Shown piece by piece: positions 1-10,512 of a stretch of 64,000 nucleotides of DNA. This DNA is from Clavaria fumosa (lineage: Eukaryota > Basidiomycota > Agaricomycetes > Agaricales > Clavariaceae). The notes under the pieces are model-generated. The model had not been told where the DNA came from, did not search any database, and worked only from the letters and a program-made list of their open reading frames with translations. The stretch's first letter is position 1; the number at the start of each line of letters is the position of its first letter. The stretch is taken from contig OX637806.1 in assembly GCA_951802425.1 (NCBI GenBank), positions 496,001 to 560,000 of the forward strand. Direction: 5' to 3'. A program made the position numbers and the translations under genes.

Positions 1-43
1 AGGAAGGGGGATGGTAAGGTGTCAACAGCAACTTGTTGAAGAC

Positions 44-1917
44 TCAATGGATGTGCCAGGCCCGAGGGAGCTTGAGGCGATACCCAGCAGGTCCCACCTT
101 CTCTTCAATGGCAAAGGGGCCTGCATGCTTGTTGTCAAGCTTTTTAGAGGGACAGTCCATCTTTAAGTTCCTTGTGTCCAGCCAGACCAGATCTCCCACA
201 GAGTACTCACGACTTGGGCACTTTCCCATGTTGTAGCTCTTCTTCATCACTGCCACCGCTTTCTCCATAGCCTCCTTGGCTGCTCTTCAGGATTCTGTGA
301 GCTTAGCCAGCCACTCATCTGCCACTGGGTTCACTTCTGTGGGTGGGTGGAGTCCCCCATTCCATGGGTGCCAACTGTACTCAAGGAAGAAGGGTGTCTG
401 TCCTGTCACAGAGTGCTCACAGTTGTTAAGGGCGAATTCTGCAGTGGACAACCACTCAGCCCAGTCATCCTGCAGGTGATCCACATAGGCCCAGAGGTAG
501 ATCTCCATCTCCTGGTTCACCCGCTCCATCTGCCCATCAGTCTGTGGGTGGAAAGCTGTACTTGGGTTTGCTTTCACTTGTAGAACTCCTTCATGAATCG
601 AGACACAAACTGGGATCCCTGGTCACTCACAACCTTATGTGGGACTCCATGATCATGGAATACCCAGTCCCAAAGGAGGCATGCAGCTCCAAGTCCTGTG
701 AGGTCAAGTCCAATCCCTTCCAGCAGTGTCTGCTTTGTGAACTTGTCAACAATGACAAGGATGGCATTGTGTCCATGTGAGAGGGGGAGGGGCCCAACAA
801 TGTCCCACATAATCACTGACCAGGGACCATCCGGAACGGGGTGCAGGTGGAGTGGAGCCACATGCTTGGTACAGTCAGGCTTCATTCGCTGGCATGTCTC
901 ACACCTCTGGGCATACTGATCGGCATCTTTCACCATGCCCACCCACCAATAGGACCTCAGCAATGCCACTCTCAGCTTCCATGGTCCAGGGTGCCCAGCT
1001 ATAGGGAGGTCATGCTCAAAAGCAAGGACTGCTTCACGGGCCTCCTCTGGTACCCACGTGATCCCACCCTTTCGCCAGAGTCCCATCCGATCCCGTGTCC
1101 ACTCATCATCAAGCCCCTCTGGCTTCTGTACATGTACTGTGCTATTTTTCTGGAGTAGCGTCTCCATTTCTGACATGAACAACATGCCAACCTCAGCCTC
1201 AGGGAAGACCTGTACTGGGGCATCCTCCTCCACCATCTCCCCATAATCTGGCCTCCATGAGAGCGCATCTGCCTTCATGTTCGACTTTCCAGTGTGATAC
1301 TTTATCTCAAAGTCAAAGCACTGGAGCTCCCCAACCCAATGGACCTGTCTCGGTTTCAACTTCTGGGGCTTCTGGAAGTACTGAAGATTAGCGTGGTCTG
1401 TCCAGATCTCAATAGTCTCATCCACCCCAATCAGGTAGGCCTGCCACTCACAGAGTGCCCAAATCACAGCTAGGAACTCCTTGTCATAGACGTCATAGTT
1501 CTTCTCCACAGCAGTGAGGGCCTTGGAGACATAGTCTACAACTCTCCAGGTCCCGTCTGTCTGCTGCTGTGAGAGCACTCCACCAGTTGCCAAGTTACTT
1601 GCATCCATCTCTACCTTCCATCTCCCATTGTCTTGTGGTAGAGCCAAGACTGGGGCCGATACGAGTGCCAAACAAAGGTCTTGGAAGGCCACTTCCTCCT
1701 CCTCCTCCCATTTCCATGGGACCTTCCCAGTCAGCCAGAATAGTGGTTTAGCTTGGGCAGAGAGGTTTGGAATGTGCTGATGGAGGTGGTTTAACATTCC
1801 ATTAAACCTCTGGACCTCCTTCACATTCTTCAGTCATGGCCAGTTATGGATTGCCACACCTTTAGCTGGATCATGTTCCAGATGGTTGTGGGATATCTTC
1901 ATCCCAAGGAAGAGAAT
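44..1917 (-). pseudogene. RNase H and integrase half of gypsy pol, 3' of the insertion
   Basis: From 1917 downward the strand encodes the RT thumb, RNase H (metal-site 'EMDASNLATGG', 'TDHANLQYF', and the closing 'KADALSWRPDY') and integrase. Integrase shows the zinc-binding H..H and 'CETCQRMK' cysteines, then D,D(35)E residues in 'WDIVGPL', 'VSDQGSQF' and 'QTDGQMERVNQE'. The frame breaks near 574-577, and the C-terminal GPY/F-like segment (44-268, 'GDLVWLDTRNLKM', 'GPFAIEEKVG') follows. A further stop occurs just upstream of the 1824 methionine. Chromodomain status cannot be judged because the window ends. Confidence 0.85.
1913..1917. repeat. Target-site duplication AGAAT, left copy
   Basis: This 5-bp direct repeat borders the solo LTR; the second copy is at 3345-3349. 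Its presence in identical form on both sides defines the insertion point inside the RT coding region. Confidence 0.85.
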
Positions 1918-3344
1918 TGTCAGGACCCATTCATTTTTCCCTTACCCAAGCCAACTCTACCAACACCTACAAACCTTCTGACAGCCCTCTACCACCTCAT
2001 GAGCCCCTCTACACACTTCCAAAACCTGCTGTCCCCTTCCAGAAGCCTCTCCAACCTCCCCTGTGCTCACACGACACTCGCAACCACCATGCCATACTCG
2101 TGATGCCTCCTACTACCTCACCCCACATGCATATTCTGCCCGGACCCACCAATTCCACACATGACATGCTGTTGCGTGTCTTCTTCAGCCAGCACATGAC
2201 TTGCCATGTGGCACCTTCGGCGCTTCCACTACCAGCACCAATACATTATCAGTGTTATGACCATTACCAGCATTACCCACATGACTTCCTGCCCAAGCAT
2301 CACCTGCATCACTAGCATCACCTGCATCATTATCACCATCCATGTGACCGCACGCATGGACCTCATGACCTTAACAATGAAACACACTGCCAGTGACCAG
2401 CTGAGCACTACTTCAAATTATGCTTCCTTTCTTCTCCTCAGTCATCTATAACTACACTAACTATGACCAAAACACCTCTTTGTAGTTATAGTTACTCATA
2501 TGATTATTTAACTAAGTCATGACCCATGACTGGTCAGGTTCACGACCTTACCTATGTTTCCCTTACCCCTCATGACCTTAGTAGAATATGCACATGGTCA
2601 CTTTATGACTAGCTATACCCTGTACTACTATAGTTCTGTTGCTTGGCGACCTCTGTACTTTTCCTTTTCTGTTATACCTTCTGTATGCACGTATATAAGT
2701 CTTGCATGTACATACAGTACGGTAGACTTGATATTGATGCACTTTGGTTTAAGCTTGAGGCTATTACACCCTTTGAGCTTGGAACCACCATGATTGCTAG
2801 GTCTTGTCTCGCTTGGTGACCTCGACAACACCAAGACACACTCTGCTTCATTCTAACTCGTTCTCCGTGCTTGTACAACTCGCATGCTCTAAGTATTTCC
2901 TTTCCTTCATCTTGGTACTGATTCTTCGAACCCCATAGGTTCTCTTGTCAGTTGGCAAAGTCATTGCCTACACCAACATACCTCTCGACATCGTCGTGAC
3001 TACCCACAATTCTCTCAACATTGTTTATTTCTCCCTCCTTGTCTATTTCTTTCTTCATGCTTCATCAGTCGACTTCGCGACCTTCTCAGCATTATCCATT
3101 TCTCCCAACTTGTCCTTTCCCTTCTTTACACTTCGTCTACCAACTTCACAACCTTCTCAACGACATCTCCCTTTTCTCAACTTGTCTCTTCTCATTCTCA
3201 CAACTTGTCAGATGTCTCCATGACCTTCCGGGACCAAGCATTCTCGACTGTGCTCAACAGTTGATTGGTCTTAGCGAGTTTCCAAGATTGGTCACCAACA
3301 AGTCGACCTTCAGTATTACTTACAAGATGGGACAGGCCCTAACA
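1918..3344 (+). mobile_element. 1,427-bp solo LTR inserted into gypsy pol
   Basis: The segment begins TGTCAGGACCC and ends GGCCCTAACA, giving TG...CA ends with short imperfect terminal inverted repeats (TGTCAGG / TGTTAGG). It is flanked on both sides by AGAAT (1913-1917 and 3345-3349), a 5-bp target duplication typical of LTR integration. A TATATAAG at about 2693-2700 in plus orientation suggests the U3/R side. No gag or pol coding is present, so the full element was probably lost by LTR-LTR recombination. The orientation call rests only on the TATA-like box. Confidence 0.85.
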
Positions 3345-3349
3345 AGAAT
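3345..3349. repeat. Target-site duplication AGAAT, right copy
   Basis: This is the second copy of the AGAAT repeat that brackets the solo LTR at 1918-3344. Confidence 0.85.
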
Positions 3350-3870
3350 CTCATTCTTCTCAAACTCACACTTGCTGAGTCTGAGACACAGCCCATTCTC
3401 CCTGAACTTCCACAGGACCCAATCCATCCAGTACCAATGTGTTGCCAGATCCTCTGCAAACACAATCACATCATCCACATAAGCCTGGACATGTCCTCCT
3501 GCAATCTCCTCCCTCAACACATGGTTTATGAAGCACTGGAAGGTCACAGGTGCATTCTGCAGCCCAAACCACATAACAGCCGGTTCAAAGAGTCCATGAG
3601 GAGTCAAGAAAGCACAGCGGTGCTGGTGCTCTGGCCAGACCTGCATGGATGGGAAACCTCCCTTTGCATCAACCTTAGAATAGATCGATGCTCCCTTAAG
3701 CACATCCACTGTGTCTCAGATGCGGGGGAGGGGGTACTTGTCCTTGATCAGGTGTGCATTCAGCCTCAAGTAGTCGATAATTGGCCACAGCTTGTTCTTC
3801 TTGTGTTTGAAGAAGAAGGGGCTGGCATACAGGGATTTCGAGGGCTGAATTCATCTGGAAGCTAGCTGCT
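3345..3870 (-). pseudogene. Reverse transcriptase half of gypsy pol, 5' of the insertion
   Basis: The minus strand encodes RT fingers and palm. A 'KNKLWPIIDYLRLN' segment matches the conserved K-L-R-P-I-x-D-Y-R-x-L-N block of gypsy RTs. It is followed by 'YPLPRI', then an in-frame TGA, then 'GASIYSKVDAKGGF', and the catalytic YVDD in 'AYVDDVIVFAEDL'. The frame ends at the border of the inserted solo LTR (3345). When the insert and one target-site copy are ignored, the codons on either side are in phase, so the pol frame was continuous here before insertion. Confidence 0.85.
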
Positions 3871-4289
3871 CATCCACCCAACAGTTCATCTCCTCCATCT
3901 CCTCTCATGTCAGTGAGTACAGCTTAGAAGAAAGGTGCCCAGGGTCCTTCTTGAACTCGATTTTAATGTCAAAGTCTGGACGAGAACAGGGGAGCTCATC
4001 CCACTTTGCTTCACTGAAAACTGAAGGGTAGCGGCTGGGCCAATCAGGGGTGGGGCCAGAGTTGGGAAAATGGGTATCCAGAGTACTTGCAGATGTGAGG
4101 GTACTTGTTTTCAGGGGTGCAGGGGCTCGTGGGGATGGAGAACACTGTGGGGGCAGCGGGTAAGGCTCAGCTCTGCCTTCTTTCAGTCGATGTCAGGGTT
4201 GTGTTGCTTGAGCCAGTCATGCCCAAGGATGACCTTGTGGGATCAGCAAGGGAGATGGCTCCAGGCCCACTCTTTTTGCCCACTCCAAA

Positions 4290-4330
4290 TCCATGAAACA
4301 TTTGGTGCATCCTGAGTTGACAAGGGCCTT
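4290..4330 (-). pseudogene. Retroviral-type aspartic protease remnant with Asp to Asn change
   Basis: On the minus strand the sequence reads LVNSGCTKCF, where gypsy proteases normally carry a D-S/T-G active site within a hydrophobic-D-S-G-x-T context. The codon is AAC where GAC would be expected, a single G-to-A change. Position between the gag knuckle and RT agrees with a protease. I see only this core motif, so the domain limits are not given. Confidence 0.5.
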
Positions 4331-4649
4331 CGTCGTAGCCCACTTGCCAGTGCTGAGGGCCTCCAAGTGCACCTGGATGGCTAGCTCTCATGGCACATGT
4401 TTCTCCACCTCTGGCTGCACCTTGGTTGGGCGCTCTGCCAGTCTCACTTCCTCTTTCATCTCAGCCCCAATTTGGGTATGTCTCTGCTGCAAGATAGTAT
4501 ACTTCGGTATACTTGCTGTGGGCACAGGGATGGAATGGGGGCAGTCCTCCTTTCTCTCTCAAGTGGCTCCAGTTTTGCTTGGAGCAACACAATCTCTCTC
4601 TGGTAATCCTCTGTTGTTTGGGGGGTACCTGGCACTCCACAGGTTCGGG

Positions 4650-5376
4650 CTCTTGGGACCTGTGGACACATGTCAGGCAGGGGGCAGAAACGGACAGCAT
4701 GCCCTGTCTGGTGGCATCGGAAACAACATCTCTTGGCAGGGGCCCAACCTCAGCCCATGGTTACATCCAGAGTACACTGCAGAGGGGTCGCAAGAGGTTG
4801 CAGAAAGGTTGCAGTGGGTCACGGGTCTTGTTCTGCAACTATCGCATCAAGTTGCCTTTGCTGGGCATCAAGTCTTTCTGCCAGCACTTTCCATCCTCCA
4901 TATGTCTCTGGCATTGGGGAGACACCATAGATTCTCTCCACCAACCTCCTACTCAGGTTCAGCTCCAGCCAATGGACCAGGACGTCTGAATTGGCCACCT
5001 CAGTCATTCCCACCTGGCAGAACAGTGTTTTGAACCTTGTAAAGAATTCTGGGGCTGTCATGGAGCCCTGTTTCAACCCTGCGATATCTGCAAGGGCTGT
5101 CGCTTGGTCATTCAGGTCACCAAACACCTGCTTTAACTCTTCCACAAACTCCACCCAGGTTCCGGTTGCACCATTACCCAGGATCTCTTCTGCCTTCACA
5201 TTTGCCCATTCAGCAGCAAATCCATCTCCAAGTTTGCTCAGTGCAAAGAGGACCTTTGCCAGGTCCATGGCATAGACAGTAGGGTTTGCCATAAATTGGA
5301 GGCGAAGCGATTGGAGGAATGTACAAAAGTTCCTTTTCTGCCCATCGAAGGGGGCAACAGCTAGGTCCAGCATCAT
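4650..5376 (-). pseudogene. gag region of the gypsy element, with CCHC zinc knuckle
   Basis: The segment 5376-4819 encodes a retrotransposon gag capsid-like protein (about 185 residues), with the usual helical stretch around 'GTWVEFVEELKQVFGD' and 'MTAPEFFTRFKTLF'. Further downstream on the same strand, near 4735-4680, a CX2CX4HX4C nucleic-acid-binding knuckle can be read (CFRC-HQTG-H-AVRF-C). Gag binds element RNA and forms particles. The reading frame does not continue cleanly from capsid to knuckle, which fits a decayed copy. Upstream, towards the LTR, a 30-bp motif is present twice (5387-5416 and 5700-5729). Confidence 0.8.
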
Positions 5377-5864
5377 TTTAGGGCACTGTAAAATAAAGTT
5401 TCCAGGCCTTGGGCACTCAGGACTTCTTTGATCTCTTAACAGTCCTGTCCTCTCAGGCTGCTCTTCTAGTACTTATGTACCTATAGAACTCTTATTCTAT
5501 GAAACTATTGCTAGTGTGGGGCCCAAATGGTGTCCCAGGTGGTCACTCCACAACTCTTAATGAGTTGCCCGTGCACCCTTCTGACAATGGTCACAGAGCA
5601 AGGGCCCTGTCCACTGGACCAGGAAACTACAGAAAGACTATGTAGAGGGCCTTTCCTTGCCCTGTACACTACACGATTCACTGGGAGAGGTATGGTGGCT
5701 GTAAAATAAAGTTCTGGGCCTTGGGCACTTGGTATCACTTGGGGAGGGTCACAGTAGACTTCCTCCAGGTCTGGTCATGTGTATCTACACACAGTAAAAA
5801 TTTCACATGGTTCTGTTACACACTGCAGGCAGGGTAAAGAAGAAGAGGATGATAGGGGCTGAGC
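5377..5864 (-). other. Gypsy leader between 5' LTR and gag, with a repeated 30-bp motif
   Basis: No coding region is supported here. A motif reading TGTAAAATAAAGTT...GGCCTTGGGCACT occurs at 5387-5416 and again at 5700-5729. I could not identify a convincing tRNA primer-binding site next to either possible LTR edge. Confidence 0.4.
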
Positions 5865-6700
5865 TGTGACAATGTGTCACAGTTTGAGATTAAGGGTCCA
5901 GGCTAGCCGGGTTAGGACACGGGGCTAGGGTGGACGGGTGGTTAGTATTATATCAGACTGGGTCTCACACAACTTAAATGTAAGGTCATGACAACAATAC
6001 TAACATAAGGGGAAAAGAGTACAAGTAGGAAAAAGATGTAGTATGTATAGCGGGAACCCCAGGAGTCATGTGATGTGCCCAGACCCCAGGTCATGTGATC
6101 TTACATGATTACATAATCCGACCCAGCCACAGGTCATGTGACCTTCCAACAACCCTCCCCAGTTTCTCCATAACTTCTCAAGTATCCACCTTATGTCTGT
6201 CCTTGAGTTCTGAGTTGAGACAACCATGCTCAATTCCTCACATGATTGGGCAACACTGCAACATAATATCAAAGTCCTGAGTTGAGACAACTGCACTCAA
6301 TTGCTCATGTGATTAGATGATGCTGTGATAGGTACCTCAACAACCCAAGTAAATCAACCAATGCACAGCCTTCATCTCAAACACATTCAGAACCACATGA
6401 CAAGCCAACAAGCCATTAAAAGAAGGCCTGATCATCAAAGGAAAGAAGATATTTGCCTGCAAGGACATACAAGAAGTGAGGAGATGCTTCAAATTCCAAG
6501 GATATACTCATGGACACAGATGATCTGTCTACAGATACATGACACATGCACATGACCTGACCACATGGGAACTCCTATGGGCAAATGACACCCCCCACAC
6601 ACAATCACAAGCTTTCCAACACCACACATTTAATAAAACTTGAGGGGAATGGGTCTCTGCATCTAAATGATTTGCCAAAGTGTTATTGGGACCCATAACA
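5815..6700 (-). mobile_element. Probable 5' LTR of the gypsy element
   Basis: On the minus strand the segment starts TGTTATGGGTCCC at 6700, a typical LTR opening, and can end either at TAACA near 5815 (matching the TGTTA start) or at ...TCACA near 5865. No coding frames lie inside. It contains an internal tandem duplication (about 6207-6262 and 6271-6331) and three copies of a GTCATGTGA motif near 6065, 6091 and 6137. The matching 3' LTR is outside the window, so the left edge could not be confirmed. Confidence 0.45.
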
Positions 6701-6845
6701 TCCTCCCAATCAATGAGAAAGAAACTGGAGTGCAGTCATCAACACATCCAGATAATATTTGGCTAGCAAATGTCTCTATGCCTTTATGGTAAAGACAGAT
6801 GATCAAATGTAACAAATGTAACAAGACTCATAATGTACAAGCTCA

Positions 6846-9800
6846 TCATGGGAGAGTATTGATCCATTCATGCCTCAGTGACTCTGCCGCTGTCATCTGT
6901 TTCCCTACCAAATTCATTGTGAAATCTTTCCCAATGCCCGAGAGCTCTAGGCAATGAAATTCCCTTTCCAACAATTTCCCCAGCTGATACATCTCGGAGC
7001 TTGCATTATAAATGCCGCCAACAAGAGCCTGGCTATCCCATTCTTTCAAAGGAGACGCATCACCAGGGATCATGCTTTTTTTCTTTTTTCTGCTGTCCTT
7101 CCAGGCCTCCGCGCTCGAAATCAATGAAGACATATTGCTTGATGTAGGGATCGTAGACGATGTTCGGCTTCCGGACATCACAGTGAAGAAATTTTGCAGC
7201 GTGCAAATGGGCAAGTCCGGAAACCAGGTCCTTCGTCATCCTTCGCAAGTCATCTTCCTCCTTCGGCCAAAGTTGGATTCCCATGGTGTTCAACTTCACA
7301 CTGTAAACTGTGCGGGCTTTGTTTAAATTTGGGCTGCCCGCAGTTTGGACGAGGCCACGATAACCTCTAGCATGCTGGTACATATCTTTGAGGAAGTTGA
7401 GACGGCAGTCCAGGTTCGTGCTATAAGGGAGATCCATCACCCGGATCTTCTTCACGACGTGATCCAAGTTGAAAGTTAATTCTGAACCTCGAAACTTGAA
7501 CTTTTTCGCGAGGGGGTAAGCAACATCAGGAAGTCCATCTTTGATTGTCACGATGACGCGCGCAATGTTAATGACTGCCTTCAGGACATTGAAGCGACCT
7601 TGGAACTCATTTATGTTCAGTTCTTCCGTGAGTGGTTTGAAGGGGTCAATTTGCTTGGGAGAATTGCCAATAGCATAGAAGCGAAGCATGGGCCCATTCA
7701 CGGTATAGCAGAACGCAAACTGGACCTTGCCGAAAAGGTGTGCTTTAAATCCTCCAAATTTCTTTTCAAGGTCTGCTTTGGCACCTGACTTTGCCTTCTC
7801 CTCACCCCACATTAGAAGTATGTCCCTCACCCACAGGAGGAAGTCTGGGCAGGAAGAAGCCTTTGTAGTTGATCCCCTTAAAATATGAAAGACGCATGTC
7901 AGTATATTCATATTCATTTAATGAGAACATAGAACACACTCGTCAGTCCTGTTTCTGTCAATTTGAATCGGCAACATCCCTGAAGTATGATGACGGATGG
8001 TTGCTAGCGGAACTTTGATCAACGCATCCACAGCAGCATGCATCATATCCTCAGACTCGCCGGGTGCAATAGATCGCCCGGGGGTATCGTGCAATGCAGA
8101 TGAGAGAACCACTGACAGGTTACCACCAGCAGGCTCGAACAAGGTCGAGTAACTAGGGTGCTGACAAGAGATGAGTGGTAAAAGAGAATCAGAACCAACA
8201 TGTGCCGACAAACCTCTGACTCAATCTTAGCGAAGCAAAAATGCCCGATGGGCAGTTTACGAAGAAAAGGGGTGTCGATTAGGGAGCGGAGTTCATTTGC
8301 ACGCCTTGGAATATCACTGAATGGCTGTATAAGAGCACTACAAACTTCATCCGATGGGTCCTTTACTGCCACAAGGGTCAAAAATTGTCAGTTCATGAGT
8401 AAATGAGCACACTACAATCAAATGGCCGCTTTCCAAGTACTTTAGAGAATAAACACTGTCAGAAAAGGGCAACTGATGTAACAAGCAATGCTCACCGCTT
8501 CCGTAGGATGCCGTAACAAGTGCTAGAAGTATAACATGACCAATGGAAGGACAAATAAGTTGCAAGGCAGCAATGAAAAGAAGCAAAGGCGACAGCAGAT
8601 AAACGTTCACGACATCAGGGTGAGGTGGAAGATAGGCATAGGACAACACAGATGAAAAATAAACATGAAGGATACGAGAAAGAATTAGCATGGGGATGAA
8701 GTGGAGAAAGTGAGAAGTCATGGAGTGAAGAGTTAGTAAACGTAGGACGGATGGGTTGGCAAATGGGATGCGAAGCCGCAAAAAGGGAGCGACAGCGAGG
8801 GAAGCGATATCAATTGAGGAGCGAGCACGAGAGCGAAGACAGGGGAACATGGAGATGATAGCATGAGGAAGTCCCGGAGGGCAAGAGGAGACCGGTAGGA
8901 AGGCAAAAGGGAAACAACGAGCAGTAAGTTAGATCAAAAACATGAGCGAGGAATGACATGGTGGCGAGATGAGTAACATAGCAGAGAGTATGAAGCAGTC
9001 AAACGGATGGGTCAGCAAACGAGAAGCCATAAAGAAGGGGGAAAGTAGGCGGAAAGAGCGAGAACGAACAAACCACAGACGGGCCACGAGGAAAGAGACA
9101 GGGCAATCACGTGAGGGCGGTGGGAGGAAGGAGCAAAACACGATACGACGACGAGACACAACGGCATGAATATGGGGAAAGGGGAAGTGAAAAGGTGAGG
9201 AGAGGGAATGAGAAGGTAAGAAACAAGAAACCAGGAAAGAGAATGCGAAGAGTACGGAGCAGTCGAAACGGAAGGGTGAGCAGAGACGATATCATCAGTT
9301 CTGCTATTATGCACAAAAGATGAATGATCTGCACTCACCTGTGTGCAAGGCCGCAATTTGACAGACGAGTGGGACGCAGAGAGAGGAATGAGATTAACGA
9401 GGCTGCACTCACCAGTGGGTAGCTTCACGATGATGTTGAGATGCTTCTCAGGAGGGGGCTGCAGAAAAATCTCTGACAACCTAGCACCAGTACCCAATTT
9501 GACTGCAAGCTCAGAGAGATCTTGGTCATGCGGTAGTGCACGCTGGGCAAGATCATCTTCAGGCTCCAGGAGTACTGGATCTTTGAGCTACCAAGACTGT
9601 ATTAGCGTCGATGTTTAAGCCGTTTTATCAATGACGCACCTTCCAAAGCTCAAGATCTGCGGCGCTGACGTCTCGAAGAATACCCTTTTCCTTCTCCTTA
9701 TGCACCAGTTTCTTCAATCGGCCCACACTGACATCAAGAGGAGCATCGACCTCGAATGGTGTAGAATCGCTAGCGACGAGACAAAGGATCTAGCCTTCTT

Positions 9801-9974
9801 CTTGCCCTTAACACGAGCCCGCTTTGATTGAGGGAATGGGTCGGGATTGTGCGTGGGATCGGAGAATGAGACGGTGGGTGATGCGATTACCAGGGTGGGG
9901 GTCCGAGTTCGAGACGAGATCCGGTTGACCGACGATGTCGACCCAGAAGCCGCGTGACCCGATGAGTCGGACAT
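6846..9974 (-). pseudogene. Crinkler-type gene: ubiquitin-like header + PD-(D/E)XK nuclease motif + kinase-like domain, apparently frameshifted
   Basis: A multi-exon minus-strand gene. The first region (about 9800-9640) encodes the ubiquitin-like Crinkler header, with 'CLVASDSTPFEVD', 'VGRLKKLVHKEKE' and the closing 'LELWKV', followed by GT. The next exon (9587 to about 9414) encodes a 'LSEIF...PPEKHLNIIVKLP' linker typical of Crinklers. Exons from about 8381 to 7918 follow. The C-terminal part carries P-D (7848-7843) and E-x-K (7803-7795), spaced as in restriction-endonuclease folds, then kinase-like H-C-D...N (from 7185) and DFE (7122-7114). Shortly after, in two adjacent A-runs, the frame changes and the kinase C-lobe continues in another frame to the stop at 6846. 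Crinklers are effector-like proteins, many acting in nuclei. The start at 9974 and the exon between 9400 and 8400 are uncertain. The frameshift may mean a pseudogene, a missed intron or an assembly error. Confidence 0.7.
8746..9290. repeat. Diverged repeats about 255-260 bp apart, inside the Crinkler gene
   Basis: A motif reading GCAGTCAAACGGATGGGTCAGC occurs in related form near 8746, 8995 and 9257. The surrounding DNA is purine-rich on the plus strand and partly alignable between copies. It lies between the header-linker exon and the downstream exons of the Crinkler gene, so it is probably intronic. Coding content here is not supported. Confidence 0.45.
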
Positions 9975-10512
9975 GTCGTAAGCGTGATCGGAGGAATTGA
10001 GATCGTAAGGTGACTAAAAGGTGACTGCAAAAGTCCGTTCAGTCAACGGAGACAATGACAACTTTCGTAGAAACAACGGCTTATGTAATCGAACTAGAAG
10101 CTCGCACACGTGTTTTTGAGTTTTGATATATTTTGATACGCCCGTAAATTGTCTTAGTAGCCAGATACCTTTCAGCGTCGTTCAGCGTCGTTAATTAGTT
10201 CGTTGATTTGTTGACAAGCTGATGTCGACGAGGCCATCTTGAGGACGAAGTGGAGGAGCGAAAAGAAGGTATTTTGTGAGTCTTTATTTATATGACCTTT
10301 GTCCCCTTTTTCTTTTTTTTTTCTGTTTTCGACCCTGGGCCTCCATACAATACATTCTAATGGAAAACACAAATGTACATCCAATACGACATATGTACAC
10401 ATTTCGTGAAAACGGACCTCTAGTCATACCGCGAGCACCCCCAAACCATCGGCCTTCACATCGAAAATGCAATGATGAAACATCGTGAACAGAGGGGTCT
10501 TGACATGCAGGC
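9975..10512. other. Gene-free stretch between the NADPH oxidase and the Crinkler gene
   Basis: I see no supported gene. A duplicated TTCAGCGTCG occurs near 10172-10190, and a T-rich run near 10300-10322. The region lies downstream of the oxidase stop codon and upstream of the Crinkler start, so it probably holds the oxidase 3' UTR and the Crinkler promoter. Confidence 0.5.

Larger units (their letters stand above)
1..6700 (-). mobile_element. Decayed Ty3/gypsy LTR retrotransposon, 3' end outside the window
   Basis: Reading down the minus strand, the order is probable 5' LTR, gag with zinc knuckle, protease remnant, reverse transcriptase, RNase H, integrase and GPY/F-type integrase tail. PR-RT-RH-IN is the Ty3/gypsy (Metaviridae) order. 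The copy is dead: pol is interrupted by a foreign solo LTR (1918-3344), there is an in-frame stop just before the RT core, frames shift near 574, and the expected protease aspartate is an asparagine. The 3' LTR would lie before base 1, so element length and its target duplication cannot be read. The class is firm from the domains; the outer LTR limits are less certain. Confidence 0.9.
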
